NCBI GenBank assembly: GCA_028554755.1
Contig: JAPTOF010000001.1
Coordinates: 28,819,501 to 28,883,500 of the forward strand
Source: Cordia subcordata
Taxonomy: Eukaryota > Streptophyta > Magnoliopsida > Boraginales > Cordiaceae
Reading direction: 5' to 3'
Length of the DNA stretch: 64,000 nt
Part shown: piece by piece, positions 21,656 through 33,368 of the stretch
Position numbering within the stretch: the first letter of the stretch is position 1
Layout: each line of letters starts with the position of its first letter
The notes under the pieces: generated by a model
Databases searched by the model: none
Told to the model about the DNA's origin: nothing
The model's input: the letters and a program-made list of their open reading frames with translations, nothing else
Program-made: the position numbers and the translations under genes

Positions 21656-23885
21656 AGTGCCACAGTCTGAAGGGTGTCCCTTTTTATCTGGTGGCGGCTG
21701 TCGTCTGGTCGAACCCTGCTCACACGCTGCTTCCTCTTACTCTATGGAGGTCCTTAATCAGCCTGCGATGGTCCTTCTTACTCGAATTGAGTTTGCTGGG
21801 TGTCAAACTGTGTCTGCAGTAGATGTGACGGCTAAGTCTTAACCTGTGGCTAGTCATGAAGATAGTCCTTAACTCGTATAGCATCATCAGGGGGTTGCCC
21901 AGTCCCCTGATCACCAGATCTACTAGCATGTGTAGGAAAACTTGCTGCCACAGGTGACGTTGTATACATATGACTAGGATCGTACACAAACTGGGAAGGC
22001 TAAATGGGTTGAATCGGAGCCAATAGGGTAATCATGAATGAGAAATTAGGCTGACTGACTGGAGTGTACTGTTTCAACCCCGATAATCCAATAATGTTGT
22101 GTGTCAATAAGGACGGCTGCGAGAAATAATGAGTGGTGGGGCTCGATGTAGGTTGTGTGGGTTGTGTGGATAACTGGGACCACTGGGTTGGCTGGCCAGG
22201 CCAAAATGACAAGAGAGGCCACTGCGATGGCCAGTACGGCCACGTAGGTGTGGGCTGCAAAGGCGTCGACTGCACTATCATCAGGATTTGCGTCTGCGCT
22301 GACATAGGGACATCAAAGCATGTCACAGTCTTGAGTACATGCTGGTAATGTGCCTGTGTCAATGCCTGCTGCATCTGGTCCATCACAACGTGCATCTCTG
22401 GCTAGAAGCTCACAGCTGAGAAAGTGCCTCGGGTATGTTGCTGGTACCCGTGCTGTAAGTGGTGATGCACAGTACCCATAGTACTCCCCTACATACCATA
22501 TACATCATAATAATATTACATAATATTTACATAAAAGACATAAAGTAATGAAGAATTTATATATTCCACTTACCAGGCGTTCTGTGCTCTGAGATTTTGT
22601 TTGATAACCCCGACGCGTCTGCTCCGATAGTGATTGACTGATAATTGTGATGGAGCGATGTCGGTACCACTGCATATATTGGATCAATGGGACTACATAT
22701 GGGCTCTCCTCAGCAATTACCATCCGATTTTCTTTTCACAGTACACGCAAGCAAGCTAATTCAAGAGGATCCTTTATTTTCTCTTTCCCTTTGATGTGGT
22801 CCACTGATGTATGAGGCAACGTAGGGCTGGGATCGACTGCTGAATTCCAAATTGCCGTGTTACCTTGTCGGGTCTATGGTACTCCACTATCTTTTCGAAA
22901 ATGAGTAGGACACATGCTTTCCACCAAGCAGACCCCTCCGTGTAATAATTTGACAGCTTCTCAATAGTACTCATATACGGCTCCCACTCGAACTGTAATG
23001 TCATTAATATTACTCGAATAAGATAAATAGCTATTAAATTAAAGAGTATATACAATATATAAATATATATCTTTAGATTTATCTAATGTGATCGAGCTAC
23101 ATCTTGTCTAATGCAATACGAATCACTAGTAAACCCCCAATGGCGGTACCCTGAAACTCCTTCGACCAAAGGTATATTGCCCTAGGAGGCTTGCCCGATA
23201 ACCACACCCAATTCTCCTCTGCAGGGTGTGTCCTCCGCACTTGCCGTGTAGGCAATGGATGGAATCTAGGTCTGAAAATGCCAAATCTATCGAACATCTA
23301 CCACTGCATGTAAATAAAAACATTAGTAACATAAGTAATTCTATAAAATGTACATATACATAACTGATTAATTATAATACCTGCATAAGAGTAGATCCAC
23401 TACATAAGTTAACTCTATCAGCATATGTACAAAGATCCAACTGATGATATGCAAGTGCTGCAGCGCCCCAATTCAAAGGCCTAATTGTCCCAAATTCCCG
23501 CAACACAAACAACCAATTCATGTCTCCATGATTATCGCTTGCGTCGACAAATAGATGACAATTCAAGAATGAGAATATCCATAAACGGGCAAGTAGCTCA
23601 GCCTAGGCAACGGTATAGTCCTCAAGACGACTCGTGTTGTATACATTTCTCACCTTATGCAAGTTTACCTTGCCAAATTTAGCATTAATTGCCTTCTTTG
23701 CAGGAACAGCAACACCACATACTTGTTGGAATAACTCTTGCCAGTCGGTAAACGGTGTGTGCTGTACCAACATCCGGTATAGGGTCACCTTGTACGGGTA
23801 AACCCCATAAAACTGCTACATCCTACAACGTAATGGTGGCCTCTCCGCAAGTGAGATGTAATGTACAAAAGGAATTGGACCCTTA
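21656..23885 (-). pseudogene. Plant mobile domain (MAIN/PMD-like) pseudogene
   Basis: Fragments on minus match the plant mobile domain in order: CGEATITL-stop-DVAVLWGLPVQGDP (about 23860-23790), FTDWQELFQQVCGV, LFVDASDNHGDMNWL...GTIRPLNWGAAALAY (23566-23372), FRPRFHPLPTRQVRR, WWKACVLLIFEKIVEYHRPD (about 22900), QYMQWYRHRSI (about 22680) and a Pro/Gln/Trp-rich tail ending in CGTGHRR at about 21656. PMD proteins (MAIN, MAIL1) act in transcription and silencing, and relatives ride on plant transposons. Stops, a frameshift near 23790 and the lost N-terminus show decay. It faces the MULE transposase tail to tail. Confidence 0.75.
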
Positions 23886-24240
23886 ATCAAAATGGAAAAA
23901 TCCACAGCAAAGGTTTATCTCCAATGCTAATAACAACACAAACTTAATTGCAGCGAAATCGACCCTATCATAAACCTAATTATAGCTAGGAGATTGAAAT
24001 ATAGCCAAAACCATGAAGTTAATTGCTTCTTAAGCGAATAAAGCTATAAACCTAATCATAGCAAAGCCATAAACTTAATTATAGCGAAAGAGAAAAATCT
24101 ATGCGTAAAGTTAATTACAACGATTTGGGAGTTTAAGCTAATATTATGTTAACACTAAGCTATGGCTAGACTAAGGCTACGGCTAGTATAAGACTAGGCT
24201 ACTCCTAATCTATGGAGCTAGATAGATATAGATTAAGACA
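23886..24240. repeat. Degenerate short repeats beside the PMD pseudogene
   Basis: Five to six divergent units of roughly 25-45 bp contain variants of ATAAACCTAATTATAGC(GAAA) between about 23935 and 24125. TAAGGCTACGGCTAG-type repeats follow to 24200. No coding sequence. This could be the outer region of the MULE. Confidence 0.5.
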
Positions 24241-24589
24241 TTGTGGTTCTGGGATCCTTTTCTTCATAACTTCGTTTGGCTTTTATACTTGATCGTCCTT
24301 CGAAAGTCTTTCAGCAGTTGCGGCTCTGGTGCTTCTCTGAGCCATTGAAGTCTTGACCAAGTTCCATGCTTAGCTTTGACACCTTCAGTTTGGCGCTGGA
24401 CGTTATTTGACTTGCTCTCCTTTTATTTAAATTGATCACATGCATGTCATGCGTCAATTTATTCGTTTAAGCTGGAGTCGACTGCTATGTTCATCCTGGC
24501 CGTGGTTTCGGCCTCGAACTCTCTTATTCCCCAAATTTCTTTTTTTCCAAGTGGCTGATATAGTGTAGAATTTGGGTATAAACATATGC
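24241..24589. other. Unassigned spacer
   Basis: I recognise no gene or element here. It separates the PMD pseudogene from the second MULE fragment. Confidence 0.5.
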
Positions 24590-24900
24590 AGTTGGGCATT
24601 ACATGCAGTTCGGAGATCCACGCATCATCAGTTTGAGATAGCAAAGTACTGTGGCATGTACATTTGTTTGGATGACAAAGAAAGGCTTGGTCATGGCAAT
24701 CTTACCTTTGCCCTGGTTAAATTTATGGTCAGGCATTTCGTAGCTTAGAAGACTAGTTATGAGGTTGGTTTTGTATGAGCTCACATTAAAGAAACCCTTA
24801 ATGTGTATATATCTTACGGCAAACTGTGGCATGACAGAAATAAAGTCATCAAACAAGTTCACAGCAATTGGAACACCTCATACCAAATGCTTATATTGGG
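24590..24900 (+). pseudogene. Second MULE transposase fragment (MuDR DNA-binding domain)
   Basis: The plus frame reads LHAVRRSTHHQFEIAKYCG, MYICLDDKERLGHGNLTFAL, then after stops YISYGKLWHDRNKVIKQVHS and NWNTSYQML. This is the MuDR-domain end of a MULE transposase, homologous at DNA level to 17770-17832 plus 19734-19960. Two in-frame stops are seen (near 24750 and 24780). The upstream and DDE parts are absent. Confidence 0.75.
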
Positions 24901-26199
24901 ATTGTATTCTCTAAAGACCAAAGGTGCATGATGTTTACTGGAAACTAAACATAATAAACCTATGATTTTGTTAATATCGTTGAGTTTTGCATACTATATT
25001 CTCTCTAATATATATTGGTACAATGTATAAAGGCCTAATGATATTGTCTAAGAACTTGGATGCATAGTGAGGTTGGACACATAGTAGGTCCAAGTCTAGC
25101 TTTTAGTATTGTTATAAATAAGTCCATAACTGTATGGTAGTGCTAGGCCTTATCCTCTGCTGGGCTAAGTTTATAGCAAGCAAGTCTCTATGTTAAAGAG
25201 ACCTACCTAGGTCATTGGAGGTCTTTCCAAACTTATCTCTCTAGTGCATGTGTCATGTATTGAACCGGATCATTGTAAGTTAGTTTTCTAGTAATCATCC
25301 TGTCAAAGTTAGAAAACATAATACTCATTGCTATTAAGTGGCCAATGCTCTTAATCTTGAGTATATATGGATGAACTAGTGAAGTCAGGGTTCAGCACTT
25401 CTATCCACTCTAGGTGAGATCTTGCTTAGCTAGGGTCAACAACTCTCTGAATCGGATGTTGAGTTTTGGATATGTAGGACATGCATATGCAACAGTAGAT
25501 TCTAAATGCCCTCTTAGTCTTGTCCATATAATCATCTTAATCTAGATCTATTGTATTACCCTTTAGAGGTATATTGGTCATTTAACTTGTGGGTTGCTCC
25601 TAAGATCAGATGTAGTGTGACTAGAGGATGATTGATATGTTAGACTAGCTATTCCAAGGTTTAGAGATAGTTAAGAAGGTGATGATACAGTTAAAGGACC
25701 CGCTTTAACTATAGGTGTACTTGGAGGGGCATTTTGATCATTTTACTTAATAGGTCAAAGACAAAGGTCACTTGTTTGTGTAACAAGCTTTGGGCATTCA
25801 ATAATTATCCTTGAAATGTGGCTTTAGTCTCATCGTGAAATACACTAGGATCAAAGTGATCTTAATGTCGCCTAGGAAGAGGCAAGGGCATTTTGTCCAT
25901 TTTGGGAGCTAAAGGTATTTATGTCTTTTATGCCCCTCTGCTCGGTTATTGTTTTAAGCAAGTTTAGTGTTTTATTAATTGTTTCTATATTGGTTGATTG
26001 CTATATGTGTATTTTTATAAGAGTTCTAATTGTATTAGGTTTCTTGGTTCAAAAATAAGATTTATTCTTTTTTTCTTGTTAATCCAAGATTTAATGTAGT
26101 ATAATTAGATTTCTTTTATTCTCTCTCTTGGAATGTTTAGGCATGCAAAATATGTGGATATGGATAATCTTATTCTTCAAATTAAATTGTGGAATGGAA
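24901..26199. other. Unassigned 1.3-kb stretch
   Basis: This is AT-rich with no long ORF and no recognisable domain or terminal repeat. It is bounded by the MULE fragment on the left and the Helitron start on the right. Confidence 0.6.
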
Positions 26200-26958
26200 T
26201 CTTTTCTATACTAATAAAGTAATGAGCATTGCACCATATTTTGCCACCTATCCTCTTCATTGCTTTCTACGTGTCTTCTACTCTACTCCACTTATCTGCA
26301 AATTTTATTTTCTCAACTGATCTGTTTCCTATTATCTTTTCCATATATATCACTTAACATTACAATTTATTACATGTTTTCTAATGTACTTAACAGCCGG
26401 GGCCACACTTCTTACGACAAAAATTGAAAATCCCTAATCTTTAGCATTCAATAACCCTAACCCGCCCAGTCTTCCTTCATTACTCTTGTAAGCACGCAGT
26501 GGTGTTATCTACATGGTAGTTTCTACTTCCCAGAAAATGTTGTCTACCATGGCAAAACTCAAATCATGCTATGTATTTACTAATGGCAATTTATTTCTCG
26601 ATGGTCTTTTCACCTGGTGTATAAATATTTATTCACTGATGTTATGTGCATCATTTTGCTTTTATTATCAATCATCCTTCATCCCTTTACCAGATTTGCT
26701 TTCCAATATCCACAGAGGTATGTATTTAAATAAATATTTGTTATATATTATATTTTTAACTATATGTGTATCTTCTTATGTATTTATGATTTATGATATA
26801 TTTATCTATAAATGGTTTACATGTTTGATTTAGTTTTTTCCCTTATTTTTCTGTTTTCAAATTCTTGTGTTTTAATCTTTACAGAGGTACACGTGCTTCT
26901 TTATGTTTTTATTACATTTTTTTTCCAATTCATATTCTTAGAAATCGTTATTCATTTC

Positions 26959-27714
26959 TGATGTGTTGGTTTTATATATGTTTATATATTGCATTCTTAT
27001 TCTAATTTTGATGTGATTTGTGCTTATTTGGTAGCACTCGTGTAGTACTTAAGTAATAATTGTGCATATGTGGAGTTAAGTGTTTATATCGAGTTTAGTA
27101 ATTAAATACTACACTAAATGCTTTGTTGTATGTTCTACACGAGTTTTGGGATGGGACAAACGTAAATGAGGAAGAAACGAGCTCATCGTTGAAGATTGCA
27201 TGTGAAAAGATGAAGAAATGAGCAATATATGACGTTTCAAAGTTGAGTTGTCAAGTGTAAAGGGGCTAGCTGGTAGGATCTTTAATAAGGTCCCCTGGTA
27301 AATCCAGAATGCTCAATTTTTGTACCGGTCGACCTCTCAAAGTACCGACTGACCGGTAGAATCAGCTGGTAATGCCGCTTACGAGCTATAAAAGTGCGAT
27401 TTTAGGCTTATTTTGGGAATCTTTTCAATTCATCTCTCACACCCACTTTACACCCATTGCCCAAAACCCTAAAAACTACCTAAACCTACCTCACACACTC
27501 ACTTCTAAACGCAAAAATACTTTGGAATCAAGCTTTTAAGCGGATCAAACACAAGATTTAGGCATAGCTTATGGATTTTAAAACATGGATTTGGATAGAA
27601 AGGTATCTCTCTTTTATCCCAAATCTAATTATATATGATTAAAGCTATGTAAGGTGATTATATCTTATAGTATGGATTGATTACTACTTTTTATTACTGG
27701 GAACTTGATGGATT

Positions 27715-27785
<71 letters not shown>

Positions 27786-28945
27786 TTATGCTTAGGGCTT
27801 CTATAACAAATTTACATACATGTCTATGTGTTTGTAGAAATGCCTCAATGATGTAGCTTATATATATATCAAAGTCTATTATGCTATTAACCATTTCTAA
27901 ATTATTATGCTTGCATGTCTATGTGTTTGTGTAGTGATTATATGAAATCGGTATGCTTACATATGTGTCTATGTGTGTGTTAACACACTTAATAGCATAA
28001 ATAGCTTCTATTGCTTACATGTCGGGTGCTATTGCTTAAATTACTGTAATCTAAGTATGTCTATATTCTTAGTAGTAGAATACTCTGGAATATCCTCAAA
28101 TGCCATGCCCTAGATGTGTATGCTTTGCGTTCATATTGTTAATATCTGCTATTGTGATGCGATCAATGGAGCACGACTAGTAACTACCTTAGATCGAGTC
28201 CCCTTTGGCTTTAAATCCAGCCAATAGGAGTCCGGATAGGTTTAATTGACCTTAGTTCACTTAGAAAGGCTGGTTAGTCTACCCTAACGCCTTAGGTTCA
28301 AAAGGACCAAGCCATAGATCTAAATAGGGCGAAGCTTAGGGACAAACTTGCACCGAGTGCTAGGGTTAGATTAGAGAACTAATTAGTGGACTAAGTACTA
28401 GGGTTAGATCAATCTAAATCACGTAGAATCCTATTAGCTAGCCCTCATTCCTAAGTCATAAATACTTCGCCGTGCTTCTAGGCATCAGCACCTAGGGGGA
28501 GACCCGCACTGAGGCTTAGGGTACCAATTAGAAGGCTAATTAGAAGTCTAGATTAGAGCACTTAGTATAATCCATCAAGCAACCTTAGAAAGAAGTAGTA
28601 ATCACCCATTTGCAAGACGTAATCACCCTAGTCCCCATTTCACATGTTTGACTCCTTTAGATTGCTTGATTCCCCCATCCCACACATATACCGTCTTTTG
28701 TTTCCTTGTCCTTACCTTAGGTCTACTTTTTCCGCACTCCATTCCATCCAAAAATCTAAAAACATTGTAGGTTAGATCCCAATACGTAGCTCTTTAGGAC
28801 ACGCTTAGCTTGGAACATCACTCACGTGAGGCTTCCCCATGGATTCGATTTCGTACTCGCACACACTATACAACACGCGACCTGTGCGCTTGCAAGATAT
28901 TTAGGCTTGTGCTCACGAATAGCAATCAATTCCTCTATCTAGAGT
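26959..28945 (+). mobile_element. LTR-like 1.9-kb repeat, copy C
   Basis: It starts TGATGTGTTGGTTTTATATA and follows copies A and B: TGTAGTACTTAAG, a TATA-like GAGCTATAAAAG near 27387, a long TA microsatellite (27716-27784), GGCTTTAAATCCAGCCAATA near 28206, TTGCACCGAGTGCTAGGG near 28350, and CGACCTGTGCGCTTGCAAG near 28880. It has no ORF. It is nested in the Helitron. The right end is approximate. Confidence 0.6.
27716..27784. repeat. (TA)n microsatellite
   Basis: An uninterrupted TA tract of roughly 34 units lies inside copy C. Copy A has a shorter TA/TATG tract at the equivalent place. Confidence 0.95.
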
Positions 28946-29228
28946 TGCTCTTTCAATTTTACGATAGCACATCTTCATATTTTTTTTAATTGTTACTTTT
29001 ACTTTTAAACTACCAATTTCTTGTTTTCACCTTCTGATGTGTTTACTTTTCTTTTCCCCTATCATGCTTACTTATGCTTCTTTTAATTTTCCATGTCCCA
29101 GTTTGTTTGCATTATTCTTATGCTTCTAATTTTATTTTTAAATTGTTTATTCTATAATTTTAATTAAATTGCCAACTTCTTCATATGTTAATTAAATATA
29201 ATATTAATATTTCTTTTGTCAACATATT

Positions 29229-30878
29229 AGAAATTTGCATCGATGATGATCAACTGAAGTCATTGACACTATTGGAAATTGCAAAGATTCTACAAGGAAA
29301 TGGTCGATGTTTAAGAGATTCTCCAACATAGCCGACTCCTCCAGAAATAAATTTGTTGGATTTTCGAAACAAGTTCATTTAAGAAGAATTGAATTATGAC
29401 AAGTCTTAGCTTGTGAGTGATTTTGAAGATCTATATAGATCTTTGAAGATAGATCAACTTTATGTGTTTCATAAGTTAATTTCTGCCATAAATGACCAAG
29501 TTGGTAGGGTGTTTTTTTTATGGATATGGCGAGACAGGAAAAACAATAATTGCAGCATTACGATCTAAGGGGAAGATTGTACTCGCTGTTGCTTCAAGTG
29601 GCATTGCATCACTATTAATTCCTGGAAGTCAAACTTCTCATTCTAGATTTGCAAAATCATTGTGCATATGTGAAGATTCAACTTGCAATATTAAACAAGG
29701 TACCTCTTTGGCTTGGTTGTTAATAAAAACAACTCTTATTATCTTGGATAAAGCTCCGACGGTGAATCATTTTTGTTTTGAAGTGGTTGATAAGACAATG
29801 CATGACATTCTTTGGTTTTCAAATCTGAATAGTTTGAACTTGCCGTTTGGAGGTAAAACAGTTGTTTTTGGAGGGGATTTTAGACAGATATTACCTGTTG
29901 TGATGAAAGGGAGTCGATCAGATATTGTTCATTCATCTCTAACATCTTCTTATATGTGGGATTACTACCAAGGATTAACTCTCACTCAAAACATGTGGTT
30001 ATTTTCAAGACCTTCAAATGAGCATGTACAGGAATTGAAAAAAATTTTTAGATTGGTTATTATCTATTAGTGATGGACGTATGGGTGAAATTGTTGACGA
30101 CAAGATGATAGTTGAGATTCCTAATAAGCTTTTAATCAAGGACGTTGAAAATCCATTAGTGTCCATTGTTAATAGCACATATCCGTCATTGCTTGATCAT
30201 ATTGGAAATGCAAAGTATTTTCAAAATCATGCAATTCTAGTCCCTACACTTAAGAATGTGGATGATATTAATGATAAAATCCTTTCAATGATTCCTAGGG
30301 AGGAACAGGTATATTTGAGCTCAGACAGCATTTGTAAAGCTGATTCAGACTTTCATGGTTAGGAGGATCCGTTCACTTCAACGTTCTTGAACAATGTTAA
30401 GGTGTTTGGATTACCTAATCATGTTTTGTGATTAAAAGTTAGGATACTAGTTATGCTGTTAAGAAATGTTGATCAATCAGATTGCTTAATGAATAGGACA
30501 AGGTTGTTAACAACACAACTTGAAAAAAATGTGATTGAGGCATTTATATTATCTTAAGTTAATTTTGGGAAGAAAGTCTTTATCTCAAGGATGGTATTAA
30601 CACCTTCTGATTCACGATTGCCTTTCAAGTTGAAGAGATGTTAGTTCTCTTTGGTTGTTTTATTGGCACTCACCATAAACAAGAGCCAGGGCCAATCTCT
30701 TGGCAATGTTGGAGTCTTTCTTCTGCGACTAGTATTCACTCATGGACAACTTTATGTAGCATTTTTGTGTGTTATAAGGAAAAGTAGTTTGAAAGTTTTG
30801 ATAGTTGATAAGAATGGTGTTGTATCAAACAAAATTGAGAATGTAGTTTTTAAAGAAATTTTTCAAAAATTACATTAA
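29229..30878 (+). pseudogene. Helitron PIF1-like helicase remnant
   Basis: The leading segment (29229-29490) gives LLEIAKILQGNGRCLRDSPT and EELNYDKS-like text with stops. The helicase core follows: FFYGYGETGKTIIAALRSKG (Walker A, about 29512), IASLLIPGSQTSHSRF, IILDKAPT (Walker B) and FGGDFRQILPVV (about 29868). The distal motifs are SPLVSIV-type YPSLLDHIGN (30190), a broken region 30363-30640, and ALTINKSQGQSLGNVGVFL (30660-30720) with GQLYVAF. The usual Walker B Asp-Glu is Asp-Lys, removing the catalytic Glu. Several frameshifts and stops confirm it is dead. Confidence 0.9.
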
Positions 30879-31020
30879 GTACCTAAATAAAAAGAGTGGT
30901 CGTTTATTTTAAGTTTCGTTCTTCATATGATATATTATCGTTCATTAATTATTAATTGACATTGCATAGTTTATATCATATAACTAAAAAATTAGTGTCT
31001 TAATTAAGAATGATGATAAT

Positions 31021-31045
31021 CCCGAGCATCACACAGGTGTTACAC

Positions 31046-31048
<3 letters not shown>
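31021..31048 (+). other. Helitron 3' terminus: hairpin and CTAA
   Basis: An imperfect GC-rich palindrome (CCCGAGCATC / ACACAGGTG) is followed within about 10 bp by CTAA. This is the canonical rolling-circle terminator layout, somewhat eroded. A TA microsatellite begins right after it. Confidence 0.65.
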
Positions 31049-31096
<48 letters not shown>

Positions 31097-31361
31097 TTAC
31101 TTACTTACTATATAGAAAAAGCAGATGAGTTGGTCTTCGACGTGCGTGCTTATGGGAAACGACATTGTACTTATTAGCACAAATATGTTAGCGAAGTTGT
31201 CGTTTCATTGGAAAAGAGTCTTGCAAGCCAACTAGCAAGAAAGACTATGCACTCAGATTCATCGATGCCACATGACAAAAAACACCACATACTTGCTCTA
31301 CATGTACTCGAGGTATATCTTTCTGCTACTCTCCACTAAAGATACGTGCTGATCCATTTAT
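31049..31361. other. TA microsatellite and unassigned spacer
   Basis: A TA tract of about 45 bp and three CTTA units (to about 31108) are followed by roughly 250 bp with codon-like text but stops in every frame and no recognised domain. The Sirevirus inserted at its right end. Confidence 0.6.
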
Positions 31362-31366
31362 CTATT

Positions 31367-32654
31367 TGTGGGTGCACCAATATCTTAAGGGAGGTGAATT
31401 GAGGTATATATACTAATTTTCGTTTTTAAAATTCACAGAAATTCAACTATTTCAATCAAGCAATATATCAAACACAATTAATCAATATAAGTAAATAGAG
31501 ATAAATAAAGTGTAGAGAGAAAGAAGACAAACGATTTAAGGTGGTTCGGCCAAGCCTATATCCACCGCCCAAGGAAGCTCTCCTTGGGACTTCAACAATC
31601 TTCACTAAGTGATTCTTCAAATCTTAGTGAAGCAAAGACCAATTTTTATAATTCTTTGAAGCCAAACTTCAAAGGACCCAAAAGTCCCACTTTTTAGGAT
31701 TTTCCCACACTTTTTCAAGCTCTAATAGATGTCTCTCTCAAGATTTCTTAGCTCACAAAGTGTGTATTCAATCAAGAAGAATAGAAATAATGAAGAATCT
31801 GAAATTTTTTTCACAAAAGAGAATATAGCACTAAATGGTGCTCTTGAAAGCTCAAAGATATTGTAAGAATAGCTCAAAGCTTAATTGAAAGATGATATAA
31901 GGTTTTTCAAGCTTGGATTGATGATTTGAATAAGTATTGAAGGTGTATTTAAAGAGATTTTAGAGTTAATAATAAACAGCTAGTGTATTTATTACAGCAT
32001 CTTGCTCAGCCGGTCGACCAGTTGGGTCGTCTGGCCTCCTCTTGGCCCTTTCTGACCAGGCCGGACGCCTTAGCCAGTCGATCGGCTAGGGGTTCCAACT
32101 TTTTCTTCCCTTCTCTATTTTGGCCGACGACCCTCCCTGGTCAGCCAGTCGACTGGCTGGAGGGTCCAACCACTTCAGAGAAAGAAGTAAAGCCAAATTT
32201 TGCCTGAAAATATTTGAAGTACAATTTTTGTAACTCCAAATCATTTTAAAGCATGTTGTAAATACTTTTTATGACTAGAAATACTTCAAAACACATATTA
32301 CACTAAATGTGTATTCAAAATCATTTATGCTTTTATGGAATCTGATGTGCATGAGATTTAAATTGTTTGAGTTATAAAAATAAAGATTTGAGCCAAACAC
32401 TTGCAATACTTAGGCATTTCATAAGAAAAGAAAAAACGTCCGGTACCCCTTATGACGCCTCTTCTCCTCCTTATGCCTTCTCATCATCATCTTCTTCTTT
32501 TTCAAATAATGCTCATTTGTTCATCTTCTTCCATCTTTCAATTAGCTATCTACTCATCTTAGCACTTATCTTGACAAGATGCTTTTTAGTAAAATAATTA
32601 TAAATGCATGTCAAATTTTCATCATCCAAATTAATAACAAGTATTTAGCCAACA
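31367..32654 (-). repeat. 3' LTR of the Sirevirus element
   Basis: It is a direct repeat of the LTR at 39966-41314, with intact TG...CA ends (plus strand TGTGGGTG to GCCAACA). It is flanked outside by CTATT and inside by the polypurine tract. Confidence 0.92.
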
Positions 32655-32669
32655 ATCTCCCCTTTTTTT
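32655..32669 (-). other. Polypurine tract
   Basis: On minus it reads AAAAAAAGGGGAGAT, directly abutting the 3' LTR start TGTTGG. This is the plus-strand priming site of the element. Confidence 0.9.
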
Positions 32670-32670
32670 G

Positions 32671-33368
32671 ATGATGACAAATTATTAAAGATATGAGCAA
32701 AAATACTCTCTCTTAATATGAGCATTCTTTTTCAAATAAAAATTAGTTTGGGAAATGCTTCCCCGGTCAAATTTAGCTCATCCACGTTTTGAACTTCACA
32801 AACTTAAGCAATCAATTTCAAGCAAATCAAATCAACTATTAGTTCAAGTAATCACAAGTAATCAACTAAAGAATCAAGCTATATGTGCTCAAGCAATCAA
32901 GCTATATACTTACAAGTAACCAACTCAAGAATCAAGCTATATGTGCTCAAGCAATCAAGCTATATAATCACAAGTAATCAACTCAAGAATCAAGCTATAT
33001 GTGCTTCAAGCAATTACGCTATATGTGTTCCTTTTCTCCTTTTCTTTCTCCCCTTTTGGCATCATAAAAAATCAGGAAGGAAGAGAATGCAAGTAAAAAT
33101 ATGATAGGCATAAGTCATAAAAGTTTAATCCATGAAATAGAAAAATGATGAAGCAAAAGTAATACCACCAATCAAAAATTGAAAACAAATTAAAAAGTTA
33201 ACTAAAAATTGTTTTCTAAAAATTGTTTTCTAGTACTAAAAATAAAATTTGAAATACGGAAGATCATGGTGCATGGTCATGGTGATCCCTGAAGTACTGC
33301 TGCATATCAGAACACATGCTCGCCATTTCTGAATCAATGTGCTCCCTTCAGCAAGTATGCTCAGTCCA
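32671..33368. other. Sirevirus 3' untranslated region
   Basis: This non-coding interval lies between the envelope-like frame and the polypurine tract. It is AT-rich and includes the tandem repeats at 32850-33020. Confidence 0.7.
32850..33020. repeat. About 60-bp tandem repeats inside the Sirevirus
   Basis: Roughly three units carry the phrases TCACAAGTAATCAACTCAAG, AATCAAGCTATATGTGCTCA and AGCAATCAAGCTATAT between the PPT and the env-like frame. Non-coding. Confidence 0.85.

Larger units (their letters stand above)
26200..31048 (+). mobile_element. Helitron, decayed, with nested LTR-like repeat
   Basis: The left end reads TCTTTTCTATACTAATAAAG after an A, resembling plant Helitron 5' termini (TC start). 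The right end has an imperfect hairpin around CCCGAGCATCACACAGGTG (31021-31038), followed by CTAA at 31045-31048, the CTRR end expected of Helitrons. A PIF1-type helicase remnant (29229-30878) lies just inside the right end in the expected orientation. The Rep (HUH) part is not found. The 26959-28945 segment is a later insertion. The ends are called by motif only. Confidence 0.75.

Noticed and set aside
14150..24900. Attempt to define terminal inverted repeats for the whole MULE
   Set aside because: No convincing inverted match between the left (14150-14700) and right (23900-24600) flanks was found by eye, so no element boundaries are given.
27694..27894. 66-codon ORF with a Tyr-Ile repeat
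   Set aside because: It is a translation of the TA microsatellite, not a protein gene.
32850..33020. Possible CRISPR-like repeat array
   Set aside because: Units are contiguous tandem copies without unique spacers, inside a plant retrotransposon.
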